A stretch of 64,000 bases of DNA from Tanypteryx hageni. Lineage: Eukaryota; Arthropoda; Insecta; Odonata; Petaluridae. Under the pieces are notes generated by a model, which was given only the letters and a program-made list of their open reading frames with translations, did no database searches and was not told where the DNA came from. Numbering within the stretch: position 1 is the stretch's first letter; the number at the start of each line of letters is the position of its first letter. The stretch covers positions 83,402,572 through 83,466,571 of the forward strand of contig CM054116.1 of assembly GCA_028673005.1 (NCBI GenBank). Direction: 5' to 3'. Positions 12,700-23,179 of the stretch are shown in pieces. The position numbers were made by a program, and so were the translations under genes.

Positions 12700-15068
12700 A
12701 GCATAGCGCCATGCACGACCACCACCACCCGCAACTCCCCGGAGAGAAAGCGAGAGAGAAAGAGAAAGGGAGAGAGGGAAGGGGGAGATAGGAAGGAAGG
12801 AGGAAAGGGACGATTTAAGGGTGGGGCCCTCCGGGCGCAAGAACCTACTTTTCCCTCTCTCTCTTATTCCACTTCTCTATTCCTCCTCTACCTATGTTTG
12901 CATCCGCCCACACACTCCCCCATGGAATTATCGGAGAGAAAGGAAGAGTTTAAAATCGACGATAAGAGATAAAAGGGGGTACGGTACAAGAAAAATTCAT
13001 AAGAGAACAAACGAATATGGAGGAGAGAAAGAAACGCGAGAAGAATGACAGAAGAACGCACAAAGGAAATAAAGAAAGGAGGGGAACAAGGAAAAAGCCA
13101 GAGCGCAAAGAAAACAAGCTAAAACGACGGAGAGATAATCAAGTAAGTTACAAAAATTACATCAATCTTTACAGGTGAGGTTTTTACCACACCAAATTTT
13201 CGTTTCATTTAATTTAATGTAATGCAGTTCAACAATTTGACGGTCTTTCGCGTATTTTATATATCGATCCGCAGAGCAAGATTCGCGTAAAACGTTACTT
13301 GGGGGATACATGGAAGAAAAAGGTACCCTTTATCGGTGCCAATTTATTCACAAAAATTACCTACGCGTTCGAATCGATTAACGCTTCATTACGGGAAAGA
13401 AAAAAGGACCTGTTAATTCGTTCGAAGACGTCTAAAGAGAACGAATTGAACGGGATAAAGACTTATCGAAGAGGAAAACTGAAATGATTTCACCGAAATG
13501 GCAAAAGGAGTGAATGGCCGAGGAGAGTAGATGGATAATGGATGCGAACAGAAGGGCAGAAAGAGTGTGAGAGGGGTGAGAAAAAAAGGCGCGAGATTAA
13601 GTAAGAGAAAATGGCGGAATTGCGGTGTAAGAGAGAGAGAGAGCAGCTGGGAGAGAGAGGCTTAACGCTGTACCTAGCTCCCGCTCAGGGCTAATGGGTG
13701 CACGGATACTGTGATTACGAGGGATGAAAAGCGACGCAAACAAACCGCAATCCACCAAAGGCTTCGAGCGGACAGGTCTTCGCTATTGAGGGCCGTGGGT
13801 GATAAAGCTATCCGAATGTAGAGGGCGGATAAGGGCCAAATGAATGAATATTTAAAACTTATTAAGCAAAGCGTCGATGGCTGGCGGGATGTTGCGGAAC
13901 GAATGTTCGCAAATTCGATGTAAAAGGCGTACAATCCACGGCGGAATGTGCTCAATAGCGAGAGAGACAAGCGAAAAAAATTAAACCGATTCCCTCGGAA
14001 AAAAGAACAATTATTTACATAAAAGACAAAAAAGGTATTAGAGAACGTTTATTTCTGAAAAAATCATAAAAAAATTACGCTGATTTATTAATAACTATAA
14101 AAGTACACAAAAGTCGCCAAAAATTGTTGATCATTATTGATGGCTGGCATGCAATTTTTATAATTCAACTTTCGCTGATATTACATTCACTATTTAAGGA
14201 AATGGATAGGTTAATGCATTCTATTTTAATTTTATTCTATCTCTAGTTTAGCGCGGTATCCATCCCACCAACTATAAGATACGTGAACAAATATATAAAT
14301 GAACAAAAATAGACGAGGATCTGCCTAAACATTTTGAACCGTTGTAAAAAAACTTCCAAATCAACGACGACGAGAAAAAAGGTCTTAACACGTAGTTATT
14401 TTTTTTAAAGCTTGGCAAAGGCATAAAGGTCACGAAAAAAGAGAGCGAGACGAAGCAGAGGAAAGAAAAAATTCCCGCTGCGACGAAGATCTCATTAAGA
14501 AAGTATAAAATGCGAGCGAGAGAAAAAATGTAAGATACAATGCCAAGGGGAAAAAGAGGAATGTGGGAGGAGGGGGAGGGGAAAGAGGGATAGATGCAGA
14601 ACAATGGGAAGAGCATAATAAATCGGAGGGGGAGATGGGAGAGAATAAAGAGAGTAGGGGTTAGGGAGGTAAGAAGAAGCATAAAATGAGAGGATGGGCG
14701 GGGGAAGTGGGGAGAGGGAGGAGGGGAGGGGATATGGGAAGCCAAATAAGATCCTTTATGGAGTGGAGAGCCGTAAAAGGGATGCACACCAAGGGAGCGA
14801 CTGCGGAAAATAAGATTGAGTCGACGGGGACGGGAATGAGCGGGCGAAGAGGAAAGAATGAGAGAGTGGAAAAGCCGAGACTATAGAATGCGCGGAACAT
14901 AAAGAATGGCAAAAAGAGATCTTCCAAAGGGAGGAAAAGATGCCCAATTTAACACTGGTGGTATATTTGTTGAGAATGCGGGTATATCTCAAGAATGTGA
15001 GTGCGTAGACGCACATACACAGCAAGCCATTGCCCAACGCGGGTTCATCCATCGCGGATTTGATTGTA
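12700..15068. other. No gene recognised; scattered GA-rich patches
   Basis: Purine-rich patches at about 12,740-12,830, 13,000-13,110, 13,540-13,660 and 14,430-14,740 alternate with AT-rich DNA. A minus-strand frame of 98 codons at 13,674-13,970 has no domain that I recognise. Confidence 0.4.
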
Positions 15069-15076
15069 CACTATTG

Positions 15077-15370
15077 CAACGGTTCACAAACATTTTTTTT
15101 CATGTACCACTCACAAAACTGTATACGACTTTCTGTACCATTTACCTAGAAAATACGTCGTATAAATTTATTAAGCACCTTTTTAATTGTGGTGTAAAAG
15201 TCATGACACGGTTAAAAATTAACAAATTATAAAATAAAAAGCGAGATAAATGAATTTATTTCCACAAAACTAACGGGATAACCACCCTCAACAGTTTTAA
15301 TACTTTCCACGCTCCAATTAAAAAGCTCCACGCACCACTAGTTTTAAGCGCACCAGTTTGGGAACCGCTG
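15077..15370. mobile_element. hAT-type MITE with perfect 8-bp target duplication
   Basis: A 294-bp element. Left end CAACGGTTCACAAAC, right end (reverse complement) CAGCGGTTCCCAAAC, 13 of 15 identical. The flanking 8-mers are identical: CACTATTG at 15,069-15,076 and 15,371-15,378. The 'CAGCGGTTCCCAAAC' terminus is a classic animal hAT end. The interior is AT-rich and non-coding. Confidence 0.9.
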
Positions 15371-15744
15371 CACTATTGAATAAATACGACTCTTATTTAC
15401 CAAACACTTATGAAACGTACTTATACCCATCACTGACTTGAGTGCTCCCGGCATTTTAGGTAGGTATTAATGCGACGTAAGAAAGCTCGTAGCATATACT
15501 ACGAACAAGTGATTTTTATGCGTTCTTTACCATGGAAGCGGTAGTAGCGGAACGCCTTATGGGCGCGTCTCGTCCATCCGTCCGCATAATTAGTCTCCAA
15601 GACTAGTGGGGGGTTTTTAGTTAAATTGGGTATTAGTGATCCTTTTTAAAATTTATCGGTGAATTATGATTTTGAACTACATCCATCAATTAGAACTTCC
15701 GCTTTATATAAGCAATTAAATAAACTGATACTCGTATCTTCCGT

Positions 15745-16112
15745 CAAGCAACAATTAAATGCCATATTTTTCTCTCCCTACCTCTTATATCATATGAGGT
15801 ATAGATTTTTAAAATTATTCGGCTTAGAGGACAACATTTACAAGAAAAAAGTCCATTATATTACATAATTACCACTTACAGTTTCGGAGATAAAAATTTG
15901 AAAAATTCCAGGCATAACACCACATATTTTGTTTACATCGATCGCTACGACGGTTCTATTGGCAAACAATAATTAAAAATCCACAAATTTCTCTCCCACG
16001 CTTTTATATGACTAAAACATTTGTTAGACTCGAGGACAACATTTGCCACAAAAAAAGTCCGCGGGACCGCATAATTGCGAATTAAAGTTTCGGAGATAAA
16101 TATTCAGGAACC
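15745..16112. repeat. Diverged tandem duplication, about 200-bp period
   Basis: Two successive copies can be lined up by shared landmarks in the same order: TTTCTCTCCC, then GAGGACAACATTT, then AAAAAAGTCC, then GTTTCGGAGATAAA, followed by a CAGG. Landmarks in copy 1 lie at about 15,830 (GAGGACAACATTT) and 15,881 (TTTCGGAGATAAA); in copy 2 they lie at about 16,032 and 16,096. The copies are too diverged for a recent duplication. Family unknown. Confidence 0.65.
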
Positions 16113-16790
16113 GCCCAATCTTTCGATACCGTTTTATCTGTAGTTCCCATAAAGATACAATAAGATCTCGGTGTATCCCATTTATGGAGTATACTTTTCA
16201 ATCTTGTTTCCATTAATTTTTAAATTCATGCAACTTGATTTCGTCCAACGCGGCCTTCTCCAAGAACCCAACCCCCGCGTGTTCACTTACTTGGAAAAGA
16301 CCGCGTCGGGGAAAAATTCGTTGCGCAAATTTGATACCTTATGGAAAAAAACGCGTGTTCGTAAACGGATACGAAATTTTTCACGTTACATGCATAAAAA
16401 TTATCAAATCAGGATGGCGTATAATTTGGTGTCGGAAAAATGGCTGTCTCATTTACTGTACAACCTAGTTCGTACAAATTTCAGGGGACTTAAAATTTTA
16501 AGATTTTTGCTAACGAGTTCGTCATAATAAGGAACATATACTTAGGTTTCTACAGGGGGCTGAGTTACACGACTTACATAGGAGCGTTTTATATTAACCG
16601 GGTTTGCATTATCGAGGTTAAACTTTATTTAACCGTGTATGATCAAATCCATCTTAGAAAAGAATTTATTGTGTATAAAAATTGTTCAGAGACTATACGT
16701 TTAATAGTAAGAGCATGCAAACTTTGTTGAGTGTCAGAAATTCTCTTTCTGTTCAAGCAGCGATAGCACCTACCACTCATGGAAAATGAA
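16113..16790. other. No gene recognised
   Basis: AT-rich; a plus frame of 118 codons at 16,171-16,527 has no recognised domain and no splice context. Confidence 0.45.
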
Positions 16791-16791
16791 G

Positions 16792-16958
16792 TTTATTTAT
16801 TTATTTTTAACAAGCTCATAAACAGCTCTTAACAATCTCTGGGCATAATAAGGATAACAAAGACGAACATGTACAGCCCAACCCTAGGCAGGATTCGAAC
16901 CCGCAACCCTATCATTCGTAGTCATACACGCACTAACCACTCCTCTACAAAGGCCGGC
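16792..16958 (-). mobile_element. tRNA-derived SINE
   Basis: Read on the minus strand, it begins GCCGGCCTTTGTAGAGGAGT and carries a box A-like TAGAGGAGTGG followed by a perfect box B, GGTTCGAATCC (plus 16,890-16,900), the internal Pol III promoter of tRNA-derived SINEs. A tRNA-unrelated body of about 80 nt follows, then a 3' tail of AAAT repeats (AAATAAATAAATAAAC, plus 16,791-16,806). SINEs are copied by LINE reverse transcriptase acting on a Pol III transcript; this is family knowledge. No clear target duplication was found. Confidence 0.8.
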
Positions 16959-16969
16959 AAAAAATATTT

Positions 16970-17042
16970 TACCTCTGGTGGGATTCGGACCCACAATCCC
17001 CGGTTTAGGAGACCGATGTCTTATCCGTTAGGCCACAGGGGC
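16970..17042 (-). tRNA. tRNA-Arg(CCU)-like gene, probably degraded
   Basis: Read on the minus strand this 73-nt segment follows the eukaryotic tRNA-Arg(CCU) pattern: 5' GCCCCTG acceptor strand, box A TGGCCTAACGG, anticodon loop CTCCTAA with anticodon CCT inside a five-pair stem (TCGGT/ACCGG, with one U-G pair), T stem GTGGG/CCCAC, discriminator A, and a downstream T run that could end Pol III transcription. Defects: C4-A69 breaks the acceptor stem (3' strand CAGAGGT), C11-A24 breaks the D stem, and box B reads GGTCCGAATCC, replacing T55. Two C-A mispairs plus the T-loop change suggest a pseudogene or tRNA-derived repeat, but a working tRNA is not excluded. It lies 11 bp from the SINE start, on the same strand. 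Confidence 0.75.
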
Positions 17043-17435
17043 TTGCTAATATGGGCGCACATTATTTCAATTAGAGTGTGTCAAGTAAACGAAATTATCT
17101 AGGTGATTATGGAGAAAAGACGGAGTAAGAATAACGTGTGTACATTAAGAACTGATTTCAGTAAGCTATCCATAAAGCAATCTAAATCACAATTGGAGGA
17201 AGGTACGGAACGACAAATGATATTTTTTATACCAATTCAACAGCGACACTCCGAGATCACGCAAGAAAAAAATCATCAAAATGTTGAATAAGCGCGATAA
17301 AAATTACACTCGCGAGCCGCTACAATGCCCTGACAAGAAACTTGGCAGGATTCGCGCCAAAAATCATTTACTGCTCCTAGCCGCAGTTAATTCCGGGAAC
17401 CCTTTTTTCCTGCAAAACCTTTTACACCGACAAAA
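17043..17435. other. No gene recognised
   Basis: Ordinary AT-rich spacer between the tRNA-like copy and the large purine tract. Confidence 0.45.
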
Positions 17436-18520
17436 AATACAGACGCGAAGGCTTGAAAAAAGGACAATCGAGAGAAAGAGAAGGATAGAAAGAGGAAAAA
17501 AGGCAGAGACGAGTAGGGGCGCAAAAAAGAGGACGCGTTTGGGAGAAAAAAAGACTACAAAGAAGACGGCGACAAAAAAGGAAGGATGAAAGACGGCGTG
17601 ATGTAGAAGAGATTAGAGAGCGAAAGAGAGAGAGGGAGTAAAAGGAAGAGAGAGGGGGAGAGAGGGAAAGAAAGAGATGGGAAAGAAAGAGAGGGAAATA
17701 AAAAGAGAGGTAAAGAAAGGGAGAGAGGGAAAAGGAGAGAGGGAAAGAACGGGGGGAAAGAAACAAGGAAAGAAAGAGAGATGGAAAGAAAGAGGGAAAG
17801 AAAGAGAGTAAAAGAAAAAGAATGAGAAAGAGAGAGGTAAAGAAAAAGTGTGTAAGAGAGGGAGATACGGGGAGGGGGAGAGAGAGAAAGAAAGGGAGAG
17901 ATATGGAAATAAAGGGAGAGGAAAAGAAAGCGAGAGGGAAGGAATGAAAAAGAGAGGGAAAGAAAAAGAGGAAAAGAGAGGGTGGAAAGAAAAAGAGAGG
18001 AACAGATGGAGTAAGAGAGGGAAAGTGAAAGGGAGGAAGAGTGAAAGGGGGGTGAGAGTGAAAGGGAGGGAGAGAGTGAAAGGGAGGGAGTGAAAGGGAG
18101 GGAGAGTGAAAGGGAGGGAGAGTGTGAAAGGGAGGGAGAGAGTGAAATGGAGGAAGAGGGGGAAAGGGAGGAAGAGGGAGAAAGGGATGAGGGAGATTGG
18201 AAGGGTGAGAGAGAAAGAAAGGGACAGGAAGAGAAAGGGAAAGAGAGAAGCACAGATGGAGTGAAAGAGGGATAGAGGAAGGGAGAGAAGGGATAGGAGT
18301 GGGAGAGGGGGGAGTAGAGTGAGAGAGAGAAGGAGTTGGAGAGGAGGGAAAGTGGGAGTAAGATAGTGGGAGAGGGGAAGATAAGAGAGGTAAGACGAGG
18401 AGAGAGAGTAAGGAAGCTGAGGAGTTTCTGGGAAGTTTGGTTGGGATACGTGGGAGGTCACAGGAAAGGTTCATCCCCGAACAAAGAAGGTTGAGAGAGA
18501 GAGAATAAAGGGAAGTAACA
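17436..18520. repeat. Large polypurine tract, about 1.1 kb
   Basis: The plus strand is almost entirely G and A for over a kilobase (GGGAAAGAAAGAGAGG-like units), with a sub-array of 'GTGAAAGGGAGGGAGA' words near 18,020-18,140. All three minus-strand frames are open for long distances (up to 350 codons) and encode Ser/Leu/Phe/Pro only. That all three frames are open together is the mark of skewed composition, not of a gene. Confidence 0.85.
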
Positions 18521-19100
18521 GCGAGGGAGGAGCAGGGAAGAGATCAAGGTTCTCAAAGGAGAAGGAACTCGCCACGGAGGAGGAAGAGTGATGGAGGAAA
18601 ATGCTTACAGGGAAGAGAGGATGAGAAGGTCGCGAGAGCGAGGGGGGAGAGAAAGATAGGATGAGAGCCCCATGTTGCGAAAGAAGAAGCTATCAAGAGG
18701 AGAGCGAAGGTGGGTGGGAGGGAGGGAGAAATGGGAAGGAGATAGAGGATTCGTTGCGGTGCGGCGGCCGGGCGGATGGTGCGGTGCTCTGGAAAGGCAG
18801 ACGGGAAGGAGGATGTCGGGAAAGAACGACTGTGAGATGTCTGCGGGGTAGGATGGGAGTTGTGTATAGGGAAGTAGGAAGGGAGGCGGAGTGTTTGGGA
18901 GGGCGAGTGGAGGGAGGGAGTGCGGTAAAGGAGCGTGGAAGAGGGGTTAAAGGGACGTTGGAAAGGGATGCGAGGGGCGTCCCAATTCAATTAGCCGCTA
19001 CCGCCCCCTCCCTCGAGGCCCCCTCGCTCGCTTCTCTTCCCCTATCCCCGCACCATCTTCTCTCTCTCTCCCTCTCTCCTCCCCGCTCCTCAGGGGTCCC
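18521..19100. repeat. Purine tract switching to pyrimidine tract
   Basis: Purine-rich plus strand continues to about 18,980, then within roughly 30 bases flips to pyrimidine-rich (CCCCCTCCCTCG, CTCTCTCTCC) up to about 19,085. The local sequence is CpG-rich. Confidence 0.6.
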
Positions 19101-19639
19101 GTGAAACCGGCGACATGCACCCCGATTATCCACTTAGGGCGCCGATTACCTCCCCTACTCTCCCATGGTCTCTATGGCACCGTATCCCTTATATGCCCCA
19201 CCCAACTCTCCCTCCCTCCAACACTCAAACCCCATCGCTAAGTGTATACCGACTCTCCTCACAGTATCTCTTTCCCTTTGTCTCCACTCGCCACCGGGCG
19301 CACTCAAGGAATATGAGGGCGTTTATCCAGTCGGGATCGGTCGAAAAAGTTTCTCCTCTTCCGACTGTATTTTCGCGAGCGGAGTGAATAAAAATTCGAT
19401 TTTGATGGATCTCGTTCCCGTGGTTAATTGCCGGAGATCAGGTCCGCCGAAACAATTGTTACTTATTGGTTGTAAAGAACAGTTTCTGGCGCTGATCGCG
19501 TTGATGAGTTTTTTCTCCTTTCCGTATGAAAAAATTCAACGTCGGTACGTTTTACCTCCTTTTTGTAGTCAAATATTTGCACGGCAACCTCTATAATTCT
19601 CTAGAGAATTGATGAGCTCCTCTTATAGCTGTAAACAAA
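19101..19639. other. No gene recognised
   Basis: Mixed composition with a 143-codon plus frame at 19,165-19,596 lacking any recognised domain. Confidence 0.4.
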
Positions 19640-19878
19640 TTTAAGAATAAGCACTTCAATGTGAAAATTTTAAAAAGTAAGCACTTATTTTAGAAATCTC
19701 AAATAGCAATAACAAGATTGTGAAAAACCATATTTATAATCTACTTCCTGTGAACCACCACTGAAGACGGCTGCATTGTAGCGCATCTGGTTTATCATAA
19801 ATTTGCTGTGGCTATTTGAGATACCCAAGATAAGTACTTACCTTTTAAATTTTTGACATCGAAATGCATATTCTTTAA
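19640..19878. mobile_element. Inverted-repeat element with long (about 75-bp) arms
   Basis: The left arm (19,640-about 19,715) and right arm (about 19,800-19,878, reverse complemented) can be aligned throughout. Shared blocks in order are AAGAATA-GCA, TTC-ATGT, AATTT-AAAA-GTAAG, ACTTAT and ATCTCAAATAGC. The central part carries CTGAAGACGGCTGC followed by TTGTAGC (about 19,760-19,785), a motif repeated in the element at 52.0 kb. No coding capacity. It may be a MITE with long terminal inverted repeats or a palindromic derivative of a Penelope-like retroelement; I cannot decide which. Confidence 0.75.
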
Positions 19879-21966
19879 CCTCGATTGCGTTTAACTTTTA
19901 ATTAAGTAGTTATGTAAGGTTTTACAGTTAGACTTTCCTATTCAAACATTCACAAAGAATGCAAACGGAATAACGTCAGATTTACACTTTTTTCTTTCGC
20001 ACAAAAGTACTTCCCAGAGATTTTTTACTAAATATGTTATAATTTAGACGAATTTTCACGGGAGTCGAATACCGCGAGAAATTAAAATATACTATTGCAA
20101 AAAAACGAGTGCGAAAAATTGTTCATTTTAAAAAGGAAACTGAATTAGGAATATGACCCAGATAAAGGATTGCGGCCGCGATGACTCGCATCGTTTTACT
20201 GCCGATCCGGTGCAAGGTGGACGGTCGTGTGCACGCTCATTTGAAAATAACAGGCGTCCACGGTCGAGAGAGACAGCACTCTTGGACATCGACATGATGA
20301 CGCACGAAAACAAAGACAGCAGCGGCAGCACGGGATCTTACATTTATAATACCCTTGGAAAACGGTTCCGAAAATATAGGTGTCTGTTTTACGTCGGTTA
20401 CAAGATGGAAGAATTTGTAAAAAAAATATACGCGAAACATCCGTACCTGATCAGTTCGCTCAAATATTGAGCATTTGGGCTCAAAGCGGTTTTCAAAATC
20501 TGAAAAATAAGGTCATTTTTAGTTGGGAATAGTTTAATCATGATCATGGAAAATTAACACGGGTGACAAGGGAATAACACTCTCCCTCTCTATCTCAACC
20601 TTCCCAGGCCAATAAAGACTCTAAATTTCTACAACTCCTCCGTCAGTATAATTTGTTTTTTTCGTTGGAGACGCATTGCCTAATACAGTGGAATTTTTTA
20701 ATGTTTTACATAATACATTTAATTCTTATTTAGAAAAAATATGCAGTGATTTGTTTAAAATATATACATTATTGTACTTAAGCATAGTTTACTACAACGA
20801 TTCAAACTTTTATATGTCGTAGTATTACTAATTCCGTATTAAGAGTATAATGTTTGGTGAAATAAAATTTATATAAACAGAATAAGAACTCGTTAAAAAA
20901 ATTGAATTCGTAGCTGACCTACGAAAGGAAATACTCTACCCTAATAAAACGTTTCTGGCTACACAAAAATTAAAATTCTTTTTCACTCGGAGATCAATAG
21001 TTCTACTTAAAACGAGATGCTCCTACAACACCGCGAGATAAACTTGCCACGCCGTAACCCGCGTCATCGTTCCGTCGAAGGGAGGCAAATATAAAGTAAA
21101 AAAATGACGGTCGTAACGAGCCATGGAGAATAAATTATGAATAACATCACGCAGAGAGGCACGCGTACTTTTCCCCAAAATTCGAACCCGTTTTGTCGGG
21201 ATGGAGCTTAACTCCGAGGCCGGAGTGGTGCCGGGCTCGAAATTATTTCGCGTGACGAGTTGAGAAAATTGGAAAATTGTTTTCGATTGCCACGCTTTCG
21301 AATTCTGTACTGGCCCGTCATTATTCGTGATCGCATTTGATCGGCAAAGAGAGAAGGGAACTAATAAATACTGCAACTAGTAAAAGGATTCGAAAATGGA
21401 TTCGCCCAAAAGGGATGAAAATTTTTTTTCTGCATCGCTGATAGGCAAAGGAGTAATTCGTGAATGCCGGCGTGTAATGTGTAATTGAGTAAACTGGATA
21501 ATTAAATACCCCGCATTCTAGCCCTGTTATCCGCCGGGAGATTATGGGTTGAGCCCACTTTCATAGTGCTACCTCGTCAGAACGACCTTAACTTAATTTC
21601 ATCCGGTGGATAAAATTCATAACTGCGACAAAATTTCTGCACGCGATGGAAACTTACTTAACTTGATTCCAGACGATTTTCCGTTAATCGGAATGCAAGC
21701 GATATTTGCTCTGATCAAAGGAATTAATCGAGTATGTCATTTAGAGCAAATTGAAAAACTAATAAAATTTTAATTACTTAACGACAAATTTGGTGAGATA
21801 GTAAGATGCATAAATGACCTTGAAGAATTCAAGCGAACGTAAAAATTTCTTATGTACTCATTAAAACTAAACGTTTTCTTGTATCAATATCTTTATAAAA
21901 GTAAAGTCCCCCTCTGGTGATATTTGCCATCGAGTAAAATATTTATAAATTAAAGTCATTAAAATA
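19879..21966. other. No gene recognised
   Basis: AT-rich with a GC-richer patch at about 20,150-20,340 and 21,020-21,370. Frames of 105 codons (+, 20,153-20,470) and 117 codons (-, 21,023-21,376) show no domain that I recognise and no convincing splice sites. Confidence 0.4.
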
Positions 21967-22042
21967 GTTCTATGCAGTGGCGTAGCGTACTGATAGCGAA
22001 CCGGTGCAATGAACCGGGGCCTCCGGTCAAGTGGGCGGAGTG

Positions 22043-22889
22043 GGACAGTTCGGAGCGACCGATTTGGCGACGGGACAATTCGGCAACGGGATAATTCGGC
22101 GCCGGGACGATTCGGCGCTGGGACAATTTGGCACCGAGACGATTCGGCGCCGGGAAAATTCGGCGGCGGGAAAATTCGGCGGCGGGAAAATTCGGCGGCG
22201 GGACGATGCAACGCCTGGAGGAAAAAGCAACAACTTTTAGTTGGGTTGAGTTGTTGGAGATTGGAGTCGTTCTATTTTCTGCTCCCGGGTTGTGTTGAAT
22301 GGTTGAGAGTTGGATTCGTTCTACTTCCTCCTCCGGGTTGGGTTGAGTGTTTGGAGGTTGGAATCGTTCTATTCCCTCCGGGTTGGGTTGAGAGTTTGGG
22401 GGTTGGATTCTTTCTATTTCCTCTCTCTGGGTTGGGTCGAGTGTTTGGGGGTTGAATTCGTTCTATTTCCTCCCCCGGGTTGGGTTGAGTGGTTGGAGGT
22501 TGTATTCGTTCTCTTTCCTCCCCTGAGTTTGGTTGAGAGGTTGGTGGTTGGATTCTTTCTATTTGCTCCCGCAGGGATGAGTTGAGTGGTTTGGGGTTGG
22601 ATTCTTTCTATGCTCTCCCCCGGGTTGGGTTGAGAGGTTGGTGGTTGGATTCGTCTTGCTGGCGCCGAACTGTCCCGGCGCCTAATTGTCTCTTCGCCGA
22701 ACTGTCCCGTCGCCGAACTGTCTTGTTGCCGAACTGTCCCGTCGCCGAATCGGTCGCGCCGAATTGTCCGTAGCCGAATCGGTCGCGCCGAACTGTCCCG
22801 TCGCCGAACTGTCTTGTTGCCGAACTGTCTCGTCGCCGAATCGGTCGCGCCGAATTGTCCGTAGCCGAATCGGTCGCGCCGAACTGTCC
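22043..22889. mobile_element. Fold-back-like element with inverted minisatellite arms
   Basis: The outer ends form an inverted repeat: GGACAGTTCGG followed by GCGACCGATT near 22,043 and its complement ending at 22,889, with only two differences over about 25 bp. The left arm (to about 22,205) is a run of roughly ten 16-bp units of the type GGCGCCGGGACAATTC. The right arm (about 22,665-22,889) is the same unit type inverted, mixed with GCGACCGATTCG units. Between the arms lies a separate tandem array. Multi-unit inverted arms around a middle segment are the hallmark of fold-back transposons; assignment to a named family is not possible by eye. Confidence 0.75.
22241..22657. repeat. 48-bp tandem repeat, about nine copies
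   Basis: Units of 45-50 bp start GGGTTGAG and run through TTGGATTCGTTCTATTTCCTC to CCCGGGTTGG. Copies vary by several substitutions and small length changes. The array sits exactly between the two inverted arms of the fold-back element. Plus frames are open because of the low-stop repeat (Leu/Phe/Gly/Trp-rich products), not because of a gene. Confidence 0.85.
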
Positions 22890-22972
22890 TATATCCGAAG
22901 TGTGCCCCTACAACAAAGAATCATTTCATAAAAAATTATTTGTATTTTGTCATATTAATTTTTACTTTCTCC

Positions 22973-23115
22973 ATATACGAAGTATAGAGAGAAAGTATAG
23001 TTTTCATGAAGAAATCAAATTCGAGATTTCAACGGAAATACATGTTTTAAGGTCCCCTGAACACGTTTTGACTATTTTCTTGGTGATGTATGTGGGTGTG
23101 TCTGTGGTCGGAATA
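22973..23115 (+). repeat. Dispersed repeat A, copy 1 (short)
   Basis: Starts ACTTTCTCCATATACGAAGT and continues through TTTTCATGAA, GAGATTTCAACGGAAATACA, TTTTAAGGTCCCCTGAACAC and GTGTGTCTGTG. The copy is cut short relative to those at 25-26 kb. The first 38 bases contain ACTTTCT...AGAAAGT, a short inverted repeat at the start of the family. Confidence 0.8.
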
Positions 23116-23179
23116 ACACAAAGAAAAAAGATTTGCAGGAAATCTTACAATTTATGTACAAAAGAAAAAACAAGAATTA

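Noticed and set aside
17422..18474. Minus-strand open frame of 350 codons
   Set aside because: Composed almost only of Ser, Leu, Phe and Pro from a polypurine tract; two other minus frames are open over the same DNA, so it is a composition artefact.
20153..20470. Plus-strand frame of 105 codons with mixed composition
   Set aside because: Looks less biased than others, but no domain, promoter or splice sites support it.
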